From the NCBI GenBank assembly GCA_964541605.1, contig CAZIQY010000040.1:1-24146 (forward strand): a stretch of DNA of 24,146 bases, read 5' to 3'. Position 1 is the first letter of the stretch. Each line of letters starts with the position of its first letter. The notes under the pieces were generated by a model. The model did no database searches. It worked only from the letters and a program-made list of their open reading frames with translations, and had not been told where the DNA came from. This document shows positions 13,604 to 21,248 of this stretch, one piece after another. Position numbers and translations under genes: made by a program. Source of the stretch: CAZIQY01 sp964541605 (GTDB lineage: Bacteria > Desulfobacterota > Syntrophia > Syntrophales > UBA2185).

Positions 13604-13689
13604 TATCAGACCCTTTCCGTCATTGCCCCCCTCCCTTGTCATCCCGGACTTGATCCGGAATCCAGTTTTTTTAATTCCAGAAAAATAAC

Positions 13690-13716
13690 TTGACGAATTC
13701 CATATTTAGATATACT
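13690..13716 (+). promoter_or_regulatory. Candidate sigma-70 promoter in repeat copy B
   Basis: TTGACG and TATACT lie 15 bases apart, the same boxes and spacing as in copies A and C. It lies about 60 bases upstream of the 41-codon reading frame and 180 bases upstream of the DUF1016 gene. Confidence 0.55.
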
Positions 13717-13776
13717 TTTCACTCCAAATTCAAGCGGATATTAAGGACAAGATTATAACACCCCTTTAACTCAGCA

Positions 13777-13902
13777 ATGAAGAGGGACACATGGACTGAT
13801 TTCTCGCGACCCCGTTACTCAAAAGAGAGCGGGTTTTTGTTTAATGAAGAAACCTTCCGTTGTCCAGTTTGTGGAACTGAGTTGAAGGCGGTGATTTTAT
13901 GA
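13777..13902 (+). CDS. 41-residue small protein with a CPVCG zinc knuckle, coupled to the DUF1016 gene
   Basis: ATG at 13777 opens 41 codons and stops in TGA at 13900-13902, overlapping the ATG of the DUF1016 gene in ATGA. The sequence begins MKRDTWTDFSRPRYS and ends with FRCPVCGTELKAVIL, i.e. one CxxC knuckle, half of a zinc ribbon. The frame runs through the hairpin of repeat B. Copy C retains a similar frame (KRDRWTDF, then PRF) but has no start codon. The ATGA overlap and knuckle suggest a real or recently real gene; it could also be the stub of a larger zinc-ribbon protein. I do not recognise a family. Confidence 0.45.
   Translation: MKRDTWTDFSRPRYSKESGFLFNEETFRCPVCGTELKAVIL
13810..13842 (+). 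terminator. Weak intrinsic terminator or attenuator in repeat copy B
   Basis: CCCGT (13811-13815) pairs with GCGGG (13829-13833, one G-T), and CTC pairs with GAG around an AAAA loop with a small internal loop. TTTTTGTTT follows. It is weaker than the equivalent in copy C and lies inside the 41-codon frame. Confidence 0.45.
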
Positions 13903-14474
13903 ACCAGCAGAAGAACATGCCACTAACCTTTGAACAACTGATTTCCTCCATCCGGCAGGCACATGAACAACTTGCAGCCCAGGCTGGAAGAGCCGTCAAC
14001 ATAAGTCTGACCATAAGAAACTGGATTATCGGCCACTACATCCACGAGTACGAGCAAAACGGTGCTGACCGGGCGCAGTATGGCGAGAGGTTGTTGGATC
14101 GCGTGGCTGAGCAACTTCAGAAGAGTGGCCTGAAACGCATTGAATCACGAGAACTGCGTCGCTATCGGCAGTTTTACCAGATTTACCCTCAGATTCGGGA
14201 GTCAGTGAATCCCGAATTGAAGCGACTCTTACTGGAAGGCGGATTTCCTCTTTCTGCAAAAAAATGGTACAAGAAAAACAAGATGACCGAAGGAGATAAT
14301 CCCCCTGTGGGAATTCTACTCTGCACAGACAAAGATCACACTCTGGTTGAATACGCCCTTGCCGGCATTGATAACCACCTCTTTGTTTCTAAATACCAAC
14401 TCGAACTACCGAAAAAAGAAGCGATGGAACGGTTCCTCGACGCACAGTTGAAGGAATTGGGCGATGGAGAGTAG
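13899..14474 (+). pseudogene. DUF1016 (YhcG-like) protein with the nuclease core deleted in frame
   Basis: 191 residues, against about 340-370 for intact YhcG/DUF1016 proteins. Residues 1-120 are a normal DUF1016 N-terminal domain (ISLTIRNWIIGHYIHEYE, AQYGERLLDRVAEQL, RELRRYRQFYQIYPQI). Residues about 130-191 are the very C-terminal part of the family (WYKKNKMTEGDNPPVGILLC, then HLFVSKYQLELPKKEA). The middle, which in this family carries the PD-(D/E)xK catalytic residues, is missing; the seam is near PLSAKKWY. The frame survives, so a product could still be made, but it should lack nuclease activity. DUF1016 genes often sit between hsdM and hsdS in type I systems, which fits the hsdS stub that follows. 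Confidence 0.8.
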
Positions 14475-14568
14475 GTGGAAAGAACACAAGCCCGAAGAAA
14501 TTTGTTATTCGGTGGATTATGGCTTTACAGCCACCCCCCCCTTTTGTCATTTCGAAGGAACGCAGTGA
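14464..14568 (+). pseudogene. hsdS: 5' stub of a type I restriction specificity subunit gene (hsdS)
   Basis: ATG 14464 overlaps the end of the DUF1016 gene by 11 bases. The frame starts MESRWKEHKPEEICYSVDYG and continues FTAT, a good match to the N-terminus of many HsdS proteins (WKxxKLxEI...xxDYGxTA). After about 24 codons it runs into the GTCATTTCGAAGG repeat unit and stops at 14566-14568. The rest of hsdS, together with hsdM and hsdR, is absent. The identification rests on a short N-terminal segment plus context, so it is moderate. Confidence 0.55.
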
Positions 14569-14580
14569 CTGAGAAATCTT
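14545..14580. repeat. Half copy of the 98-bp palindromic element
   Basis: 36 bases match the left half of 11461-11558 at 34 positions, starting TGTCATTTCGAAGGAACG and ending GAGAAATCTT. It interrupts the hsdS stub, so insertion followed by deletion is the likely cause of the truncation. Confidence 0.8.
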
Positions 14581-14706
14581 CCCTCCCCGTTATCCCGACC
14601 TTGATCCGGCATCCAAACACCCTCAGTCATGCCCGCGCAAGCGGGAATCCAGTTCCCACATTGTCATCCCGGACTTGATCCGGGATCTATTCCTTCGAAA
14701 AATCCC

Positions 14707-14733
14707 TTGACGAATTCCACATTCAGGTATACT
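14707..14733 (+). promoter_or_regulatory. Candidate sigma-70 promoter for the mod-res leader
   Basis: TTGACG and TATACT with a 15-base spacer, conserved with copies A and B. It is the best promoter candidate upstream of mod, about 150 bases before its ATG. Confidence 0.55.
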
Positions 14734-14821
14734 TTTCTCATAAATTTCAAGCGGATATTGAGGACAATATTGTAACACTCCCTTCAACTCATCAACAAAG
14801 AGGGACAGATGGACTGATTTC

Positions 14822-14863
14822 AAAAAACCCCGTTTCTCACGAAAAAGAGGTCGGGGTTTTTTT
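14822..14863 (+). terminator. Strong intrinsic terminator or attenuator just before mod
   Basis: AAAAAACCCCG (14822-14832) pairs with CGGGGTTTTTT (14852-14862), with CTC/GAG pairing inside, and seven Ts close the stem. It sits between the candidate promoter and the mod ribosome site. Read-through or anti-termination would therefore be needed for mod expression from that promoter, or the upstream transcript is a separate small RNA. Confidence 0.7.
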
Positions 14864-14881
14864 CTATATAACGGGAGGACT

Positions 14882-17326
14882 ATGTCGGTTTTGAACGATA
14901 AGGAAAAAGAAAATATTATTGCACTGCTGAAGGAGGGGAAGCCTCTTCCTGACATTTATAAATCGAAGCTGTTTCCATCAGAGGATACAGAATTTGTCGA
15001 ACTGACGAAAGTGTATCAGCTTGTCTACCATGGGAAGAAACGCAAAGAGGACATTATTGCCGAAACCCTGGAGTCGCCGCTCCAGGAAGTGCGGAGCTTC
15101 AACACCGAAAATATCTTTCCCGACAGCTGGCGGAACATGCTCATCTTCGGCGATAACCTGATGGCGTTGAAGGCGATCTACGAAGACCAGCGGGGACCAA
15201 ATAAATACGGCACCCGGAACAAAATCAAACTCGTTTATATCGATCCTCCCTTTGCCACAAAACAGGATTTCATGAAGGATAGGGAAAAGGCCTATCGGGA
15301 CAAGATCATCGGTGCCCAGTTCATCGAGTTTCTGCGGAAACGCCTGATCTTGTTGAGGGAGGTTCTGGCGGAAGATGGGAGCATTTACCTGCATCTGGAC
15401 ACCAAGAAGATTCACTATGCCAAGGTCGTAATGGACGAAGTATTCAGCGAATTCAACTTCAAGAACGAAATTATTTGGAAACGTACATCTGCCCATAGCG
15501 ACTCAAAAACTTACGCCAACGTCCACGATACCGTTCTATTTTACACAAGATCGGAGAATGCATCGTTTATTCCTCAGTACAGTCGATATTCCGACAGCCA
15601 CATAGCGCAACGTTACAAATATATAGACGATGATGGAAGACGTTTTGCTGATGATAATTTAATCGGTGCCGGTCTCAAAGGGGGTGGGTACGAATATGAG
15701 TGGAAGGGCGTTAAGAAAATATGGCGATGTCCCATTAACACGATGAGAAGGTATGAAGCTGAGAATCGTCTCTATTACACCCAAAAAGGCGTAGCTCGGA
15801 TCAAAAGGTACCTCGATGAACTTCCCGGCCAGCCCGTCATGGATCTTTGGCAAGATATTTTTCCGGTAAACTCCCAGGCAGCCGAACGGATCAACTACCC
15901 GACACAAAAGCCAGAACAGTTTGTCGAGCGTATCATCAGAACTTCCTCAAGCGCCGACGACATCGTCCTCGACGCCTTTGCCGGCTCGGGGACCACCCTT
16001 GCTGTAGCGGAAAAGTTAGGCAGACGGTGGATCGGCATTGATTGTGGGAAGCTGGCGATTTACACCATTCAGAAACGGATGCTCAATCTCACGACACAGG
16101 TCGGCTCGGCAAAAAAAGATGAACGGAAACTTCTCGATCGTGTTGAAGATTTTGACAATCATCTCAAAAAATCAAAGGCAGTTTTCGTTGTCAATGAAAA
16201 GGCAAAAAAGGGCGAGCTTGAGATTGATGAAGTCTTTCTGGAAACTCTTCATTCCCTTGTATCCCTAACTCAGAAAGGCGGAGAGTTTACACTGATCTGC
16301 CCGAAAGAGAAATTCCGAATACAGTCATTTGAAGAAGGTGAAGACGGCAGGAAAATCATAAAAAGAGAACACATAACCTATACTATTACCTTTGTTGAAC
16401 CCAAAGAGAAAACTGACAAGGAAAAGCCACTTATCGGCAAAGCGTTTACCCTCTTCAATGCGGGAATCTACGACAATCAAGCAATTTTAAGTCTGGATTG
16501 GAAGACCTATCGCGAATTCGTTCAGAAGCTCTTTGAGGTCCGGGAGGAAAAGCATACCATCAATGGCTTTCCTGTGGACGGATATATCGGTGTGGACAGC
16601 GCCTATATATGGGACTACCCCAACTGCAAAAATGAAACCCTCGATGAGGACTATGTGGAATCCCTCCATCGTGTCATGGGCGGCAAAGCCGGAGACCGAT
16701 TTTATCTCATTGCCCCTGTTATCAGCTTTGCTTTCCTCATGGACGAGCTCCGTTTTGGTGATACGAAATATGTCTTTCTGAAAGTTCCTATCTCTATTCT
16801 GGCCCGTCTCATTGAGCACAAATCCCTGGGGGCGTTTCCCCAGCCCTGCGCCGAGGCCGATGTGAACGAGGTTATCGACGCCGTGGGCTTTGATTTTATT
16901 TCACCGCCTCTGGCTGAAACGCAGTGTATCCGACTGGCCCCTGTAAACCCTGATCTCTTAACACACAAGCGTCGGGACTTCGTCATCCGGATCAAAGAGT
17001 TTAGATCCGATACTCTGGCCTCCAGCCCCGAAGATTTTGAGAATTTTGAGACCCTATCGATGGTCCTTATTGATTTCAACTTTGACGGCAAGGTCTTCGA
17101 TCTCGATGCGGTGTATTGGGCGGAAGATCTCGTAAACGCCGAGGTGAAAAGAAAAGACCTGACATCAACGGCAAAATATGCAGAACGGGTCAAAGACTGC
17201 GATTACCTGGATGTCAGGATACCGGAAGAAAAGGCAACAAATAACATGATGATCATTTTTGTCGATAAATACGGCAATGAAAAAAAACAAATCCTGAAAA
17301 GAAAGGATTTTTCAAAAAATGCCTGA
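14882..17326 (+). CDS. mod: Type III restriction-modification system, adenine DNA methyltransferase (Mod)
   Basis: An 814-residue beta-class amino-methyltransferase. Catalytic motif IV comes first as DPPF (121-124, in LVYIDPPFATKQ). Then come the target-recognition region (about 190-335), TQKPEQ (341-346), and the SAM-binding motif I at DAFAGSG (364-370). Motif order IV-TRD-I is that of type III Mod proteins. The long C-terminal region (about 400-814) probably contacts Res and DNA. It methylates adenine on one strand of an unknown asymmetric site to protect self DNA. GGGAGG lies four bases before the ATG, directly behind the leader terminator. The gene overlaps res by 8 bases. Length is somewhat above typical Mod; it looks complete. 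Confidence 0.92.
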   Translation: MSVLNDKEKENIIALLKEGKPLPDIYKSKLFPSEDTEFVELTKVYQLVYHGKKRKEDIIAETLESPLQEVRSFNTENIFPDSWRNMLIFGDNLMALKAIYEDQRGPNKYGTRNKIKLVYIDPPFATKQDFMKDREKAYRDKIIGAQFIEFLRKRLILLREVLAEDGSIYLHLDTKKIHYAKVVMDEVFSEFNFKNEIIWKRTSAHSDSKTYANVHDTVLFYTRSENASFIPQYSRYSDSHIAQRYKYIDDDGRRFADDNLIGAGLKGGGYEYEWKGVKKIWRCPINTMRRYEAENRLYYTQKGVARIKRYLDELPGQPVMDLWQDIFPVNSQAAERINYPTQKPEQFVERIIRTSSSADDIVLDAFAGSGTTLAVAEKLGRRWIGIDCGKLAIYTIQKRMLNLTTQVGSAKKDERKLLDRVEDFDNHLKKSKAVFVVNEKAKKGELEIDEVFLETLHSLVSLTQKGGEFTLICPKEKFRIQSFEEGEDGRKIIKREHITYTITFVEPKEKTDKEKPLIGKAFTLFNAGIYDNQAILSLDWKTYREFVQKLFEVREEKHTINGFPVDGYIGVDSAYIWDYPNCKNETLDEDYVESLHRVMGGKAGDRFYLIAPVISFAFLMDELRFGDTKYVFLKVPISILARLIEHKSLGAFPQPCAEADVNEVIDAVGFDFISPPLAETQCIRLAPVNPDLLTHKRRDFVIRIKEFRSDTLASSPEDFENFETLSMVLIDFNFDGKVFDLDAVYWAEDLVNAEVKRKDLTSTAKYAERVKDCDYLDVRIPEEKATNNMMIIFVDKYGNEKKQILKRKDFSKNA

Positions 17327-19928
17327 AGTGACTTATAAAAACAGCGATTTTGTATTGCTTCTCACCGATGATTCGCCGGAAGTCATGGATGTGGTGCATA
17401 AATATGATGCTTTTTTATCCACGGTTTGTAAGGGTGAGTATGCGTTTCAAAAGGATGCGGTCATCCAGGTCATCAAGTTCCTTTTCTCGAAGCGATACCA
17501 GCAGATTGTCGATCTGGCGAGTGAGAACTACAGACAAAACAGTAAACTAAAGCAGAAATATTCCAAGTTCGCCGATTATTTGTCAAAGTTTCCCTTGAAG
17601 GATAAAAAGTCGTGTAGTGTTGATCTGGCAACGGGAACAGGCAAAAGCTTTGTGATCTACGCCCTGGCGCAGATTTGCCTGGCTGAAGGATTGGTGGATA
17701 AGGTGCTGGTTCTTTGCCCGTCCCTGACCATCGAAGAAGGTCTCACGAACAAATTCGAAAAGATGGCTGGCGACCATATCCTGAAGCAAATCATTGTTGA
17801 TGCCGGCGCCGTACATAAAAACCCGTCCATCAAAAGTTCAAATGATCCTATCCTGGATGGTGATATCTGCGTGGAAAATATCCATGCCACTTACGAACGG
17901 ACAGGATCATCGGTTGAGGACAGCTTCAAGGGAAAAGGGGCAAGAGTGCTGGTTATCAATGATGAGGCCCATCATATCTTCAGCCCTACCGATAGCATAA
18001 CTAAAAAATGGCTTGATTTCCTGCGAGACAAAGATTTCGGTTTTCATTACATCGTCAATCTTTCCGGGACGCCATATATCGGTGACGAATATTTTCACGA
18101 CATCCTGTACCGTTTTTCCATTCGCGACGCCATTGACGCCGGTGTTATCAAAAAGGTGGATTACAAATTTGAGGAGGGGCTTCAGATTGACAAAGGTTTC
18201 CAGGACAGTTACGAATATCATCGTAAAAACTGGGAGGATTACGGTGAATATGTGAAGCCCATATCTATCGTGGTTACAGAAAAGATCAGCAGTTGTATTC
18301 GGGTTTGGAAAGAACTGGTTGATTTTATCGCCGACAAAGAGAAGATTTCCTTTGATGAGGCTAAGAAAAAGGTCATCTGGGTAACTTCCGGCGTGCCTGC
18401 GGAAAGCACGAAAGACGGAAAGGCCGTTCGGCAGATCATAGCGAGCGCGCCTGAAAAAGTCAGGAAAGAAAATATACAGCTATTGAAAACCGTCGATGAA
18501 CGGGATAATCCTGTGGAATGGATTGTGTCCGTCAGTATGCTCACGGAAGGCTGGGATGTAAAGAACGTCTTCCAAGTGGTTCCCCACGAAAATCGGGCGT
18601 TCAATTCAAAACTGCTGATTGCTCAAGTCCTGGGTAGGGGGTTACGCATCCCGGAATTGTTTAGGGGAAAAGAGAACCCAATTCTTCTTAAGGTCAACAA
18701 TCACGAACGATGGACGACGCAGATTGAAAATCTCTATAGAGATGTGCTGGAAATCGAGAACCGGCTTTCCTGGGGCTATGATCCGGCAAGGTCAAAATAT
18801 TCTTTTCCATTGCATAATCTTTCGTACGAGCCGGTAAAGACCACAACAGAAACCAAGAATAAACCTGCGGCAGATCCTAAAACCTTTGGCTTTGTACCCC
18901 AGAGCAGAAGCTATACGAGTATCGATAAATTTGTCGAATCCGGGGAATACAGCTTTGAAATCTACATCCAGGGGATATACGACATTGAAGCGGCGGCAAC
19001 TTTTCTTCACGGTTATCTGAAACAGATAGGGAAACCGGAGATTGCGGCGAGGTGGTCGAGAAAAAAAATCAAAGAGATGATTGTCAAGGAGCTAAAGGAA
19101 AAGGGACAGGACGTCACATTTTTGAGCAGGGAGAATTATCTCAAACTGCAACAGGCATTTGGACCAACGATGCGGAAGTTACACGAAGAAAATCCGCGGA
19201 TGAGTTTAAAATCCGACGAGATTAAGGGAGTTCAAATGGTAGCGATGCCCGTTCAGCCCTTCAATGAGGGGTCGCTTAAAAACGACGGGATGATGTTTTA
19301 TACGAAGGGCAGTGATGAATGGCTGAAGGGCGATCAAAAGGTTCTGTTTTTGAAACTGACGCAACAGAGAGAAAATTACGAAAAGATTTCTGAGGCTCTG
19401 GAGACTGCCGGTTATGGAATGGGCGAAATTAAATATCTAAGAAACAATCTTCACCCGATCAATGAAGAAAAATTCAAAACACCCCTTGGTATTGTATATG
19501 TGACATATGCCCCGGAACATCAGTTCGTGAAAAAGATTTATGACCATGCTGGTCTCATTGATTCATTCATCAAGAATCCCGACAAATCCTTTTATTATTT
19601 CCCCTATTCATACAAGCCGGAAACAAAGGCGAGAACAAAAACCAGGCAGGAAAATTTCAATCCCGATTTCTTTTTGAAGAAGGATGATGATGTAATCGTA
19701 GTAGAAATAAAGAAAGATGGTGATGATAACAAAAAGAATGCCGCAAAGTATCGTGACGGTAAGAAGCATTTTGAGGAATTAAATGCAGCCCTCAAGAATA
19801 ATGGCATTGCACAGAAATATTCGTTCAAATTTCTCACGCCTTCGGACTATGACGATTTCTTTGCCGCACTGAGGGGAGGCACACACAAGGAATGGCGGTC
19901 AAGTTTGATGAATCAGTTGGCCGAATGA
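17319..19928 (+). CDS. res: Type III restriction enzyme, helicase-nuclease subunit (Res)
   Basis: An 869-residue superfamily 2 translocase fused to a nuclease. Walker A is DLATGTGKS (102-110), the DEAH box is at 215-218 (NDEAHH), motif III is SGTP (249-252), and motif VI is QVLGRGLR (436-443). The C-terminal endonuclease is PD-(D/E)xK: NPDFF with D783, then VVEIKK with E796 and K798. Restriction requires Mod for site recognition and ATP for long-range communication between two sites. All catalytic motifs are intact, so with mod this is the one apparently functional restriction system of the island. The ATG lies inside the last codons of mod, indicating tight cotranslation. Confidence 0.93.
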   Translation: MPEVTYKNSDFVLLLTDDSPEVMDVVHKYDAFLSTVCKGEYAFQKDAVIQVIKFLFSKRYQQIVDLASENYRQNSKLKQKYSKFADYLSKFPLKDKKSCSVDLATGTGKSFVIYALAQICLAEGLVDKVLVLCPSLTIEEGLTNKFEKMAGDHILKQIIVDAGAVHKNPSIKSSNDPILDGDICVENIHATYERTGSSVEDSFKGKGARVLVINDEAHHIFSPTDSITKKWLDFLRDKDFGFHYIVNLSGTPYIGDEYFHDILYRFSIRDAIDAGVIKKVDYKFEEGLQIDKGFQDSYEYHRKNWEDYGEYVKPISIVVTEKISSCIRVWKELVDFIADKEKISFDEAKKKVIWVTSGVPAESTKDGKAVRQIIASAPEKVRKENIQLLKTVDERDNPVEWIVSVSMLTEGWDVKNVFQVVPHENRAFNSKLLIAQVLGRGLRIPELFRGKENPILLKVNNHERWTTQIENLYRDVLEIENRLSWGYDPARSKYSFPLHNLSYEPVKTTTETKNKPAADPKTFGFVPQSRSYTSIDKFVESGEYSFEIYIQGIYDIEAAATFLHGYLKQIGKPEIAARWSRKKIKEMIVKELKEKGQDVTFLSRENYLKLQQAFGPTMRKLHEENPRMSLKSDEIKGVQMVAMPVQPFNEGSLKNDGMMFYTKGSDEWLKGDQKVLFLKLTQQRENYEKISEALETAGYGMGEIKYLRNNLHPINEEKFKTPLGIVYVTYAPEHQFVKKIYDHAGLIDSFIKNPDKSFYYFPYSYKPETKARTKTRQENFNPDFFLKKDDDVIVVEIKKDGDDNKKNAAKYRDGKKHFEELNAALKNNGIAQKYSFKFLTPSDYDDFFAALRGGTHKEWRSSLMNQLAE

Positions 19929-19950
19929 AAGTTAAAAGAATATAGAGGTA

Positions 19951-19991
19951 GGAAAGGGAACGGTTCTGATTGTTTAGTAACTGATTAAAAG
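19951..19991 (+). repeat. 41-bp imperfect direct repeat, left of dinD
   Basis: The block includes AAAGGGAACGGT and TGATTAAAAG and matches 21101-21141 at 36 of 41 positions. The two copies lie about 1150 bases apart and bracket the AlbA-like stub and dinD. Confidence 0.75.
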
Positions 19992-20017
19992 AAAAGACTT
20001 TATTAGAGGAATATAAC

Positions 20018-20137
20018 ATGTACAAAGAATCGGAAACACTTGAAACAAAGTCTTCATTCACTGTGATAGAAGAAATTGATAATAGTACAGATGAGCACGG
20101 CGGCTGGCCGGGTGCATTTATGGCCAGTAAGTTGTGA
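20018..20137 (+). pseudogene. 39-codon stub resembling the start of an AlbA_2/Schlafen-type gene
   Basis: ATG 20018 has GAGGA seven bases upstream. The product starts MYKESETLETKSSF, like the N-terminus of AlbA_2/Schlafen-type ATP-binding or nuclease proteins (ESETxExK). After about 14 residues the resemblance is lost (TVIEEIDNS, then GGWPGAF) and the frame stops at 20135-20137. It is most likely the surviving 5' end of a deleted defence-associated gene. A segment CACGGCGGCTGGCC near its 3' end recurs at 21046-21059. Confidence 0.4.
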
Positions 20138-20154
20138 TGAGAACAGGAGGCAGT

Positions 20155-20982
20155 ATGAATAAAGATAAAAATATTCCCACATCCGACAACATGTCTCCCT
20201 TCGAGCGCATCCGCCGCACAAACACGGCAGGTTTTGAGCACTGGTCAAGCCGCGATTTTGCGAGCATTCTCGGATACACGGATTACCGAAACTTCGAATC
20301 GGTCATCGGCAAAGCACGTCTGTCGTGTTTCAACAGTGGCCATCGGATCGAGGACCATTTCGTTGACATTACCGAAATGGTTGCCATCGGTAGCGGGGCG
20401 CAGAGACCCGTCAAGACTGTTTTGCTTTCCCGTTATGCCTGTTACCTGATCGTGCAGAACGCGGATCCGTCAAAAGACATCGTTGCCTTGGGACAGACCT
20501 ATTTTGCCCTTCAAACCCGTCGGCAGGAGCTATCGGACAAAGCAACCGAACAGGAGCTGCGCCTGCTTCTGCGCGAAGAGATGAAAATGCATAATGTCCG
20601 GTTGGCGGGCACTGCCAAAGATTCAGGTGTAATCGAGCCCGGAGATTACGCAATTTTTCAGGATCACGGCTACCGTGGCCTCTATGGCGGGCTTGGGGCC
20701 AGAGATATCCACCGTCGAAAAGGGCTGAAGAAAAGCCAGCAGATACTCGATCATATGGAGAGCACGGAACTGGCTGCAAACCTGTTTCGTGCGACGCAAA
20801 CCGAGGACAAGTTGCGACGTGACAAAGTTAAGGGAAAAGATCAGGCGCATCGCACCCATTTTGAAGTTGGGGCCAAAGTCCGCAAAACCATAGAAGAACT
20901 CGGCGGAACCATGCCGGAAGACCTCCCCTCGGTTGAAAGTATCAAGAAGATTGCAGCCCGGAAACGTAAGCAACTCAAGTAA
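20155..20982 (+). CDS. dinD: DNA damage-inducible protein D homologue
   Basis: With the start at ATG 20155 (AGGAGG four bases upstream) the protein is 275 residues, against 274 in E. coli DinD. It is alignable from memory along most of the length: EHWSSRDFASILGY, SGHRIEDHF, LSRYACYLIVQNADP, GQTYFALQTRRQEL, FQDHGYRGLYGGL, STELAANLFRATQTE and ELGGTMPEDLP. The N-terminal part is a BRO/KilA-type domain. In E. coli DinD is SOS-induced and antagonises RecA filaments; the same role here is inferred. I saw no clear LexA box upstream. The gene sits alone between short direct repeats, suggesting it moves as a cassette. Confidence 0.92.
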   Translation: MNKDKNIPTSDNMSPFERIRRTNTAGFEHWSSRDFASILGYTDYRNFESVIGKARLSCFNSGHRIEDHFVDITEMVAIGSGAQRPVKTVLLSRYACYLIVQNADPSKDIVALGQTYFALQTRRQELSDKATEQELRLLLREEMKMHNVRLAGTAKDSGVIEPGDYAIFQDHGYRGLYGGLGARDIHRRKGLKKSQQILDHMESTELAANLFRATQTEDKLRRDKVKGKDQAHRTHFEVGAKVRKTIEELGGTMPEDLPSVESIKKIAARKRKQLK

Positions 20983-21100
20983 CTCATTGCATGGGCGGTA
21001 TCTTTTTGCCTCTTGGTAGTAAATCGATCGCGTCATCGCCGCCCACGGCGGCTGGCCATTAAAATAACAAAGAATATAGAATCTATAAACGGTGAATATA

Positions 21101-21141
21101 GAAAAGGGAACGGTCCTCATTGTTAAGTAAGTGATTAAAAG
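21101..21141 (+). repeat. 41-bp imperfect direct repeat, right of dinD
   Basis: It has AAAGGGAACGGT and TGATTAAAAG in the same order and orientation as 19951-19991, with five substitutions and no gaps. Confidence 0.75.
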
Positions 21142-21157
21142 GAATGGCTTAACCTTC

Positions 21158-21202
21158 CGAGGACATGATGCGTTCCCTCCGGGCTTCCGCATCACGTCCT
21201 CG
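21158..21202. repeat. Long stem-loop upstream of the parB-like gene
   Basis: CGAGGACATGATGCG (21158-21172) pairs with CGCATCACGTCCTCG (21188-21202) at 14 of 15 positions around a 15-base loop. No T-run follows, so it is not a standard terminator. It lies about 45 bases before the ATG and could be an operator or an RNA structure controlling the gene. Confidence 0.7.
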
Positions 21203-21248
21203 ATGAATAAAAGATAAGGAAATTCTTGACGTAAAGGAGAAATCAACA

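Larger units (their letters stand above)
13638..13842 (+). repeat. REP-promoter-leader-terminator repeat, copy B
   Basis: It opens with GTCATCCCGGACTTGATCCG. TTGACG lies at 13690-13695 and TATACT at 13711-13716 (15-base spacer). A leader follows with AAGCGGATATTAAGGACAAG, AGAGGGACA and ATGGACTGATTTC, then a hairpin CCCGT...GCGGG and TTTTTGTTT at 13810-13842. It aligns with copy C through to the hairpin. Either this is a promoter with an attenuator for the DUF1016 operon or it encodes a short RNA of roughly 120 nt. Confidence 0.8.
14663..14864 (+). repeat. REP-promoter-leader-terminator repeat, copy C
   Basis: This copy runs from GTCATCCCGGACTTGATCCG through TTGACG (14707-14712), TATACT (14728-14733, 15-base spacer), AAGCGGATATTGAGGACAA and ATGGACTGATTTC to a strong T-tailed hairpin at 14822-14863. 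It ends nine bases before the ribosome site of mod. REP-type units related to 14588 and 14630 stand directly upstream, so several elements are stacked in the 14541-14690 stretch. Confidence 0.85.
20983..21248. other. Intergenic region between dinD and the parB-like gene
   Basis: No gene was found. It contains the CACGGCGGCTGGCC segment shared with 20096-20109, the right 41-bp direct repeat, and a long hairpin just before the parB-like gene. Confidence 0.6.

Noticed and set aside
12579..14864. A CRISPR array, considered because of repeated blocks in the island.
   Set aside because: Repeats are about 1 kb apart, long and variable, with genes rather than short unique spacers between them, and no cas gene is present.
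20134..20154. A GTG start seven codons upstream for dinD.
   Set aside because: AGGAGG lies inside that extension, directly positioned for the ATG at 20155, and the shorter protein matches the length of known DinD.
21122..21202. An integron attC site, suggested by GTTAAGT, GCTTAAC and the adjoining stem-loop.
   Set aside because: The core boxes are in the wrong order around the stem, no second GTTRRRY follows the hairpin, and there is no integrase or gene-cassette array.
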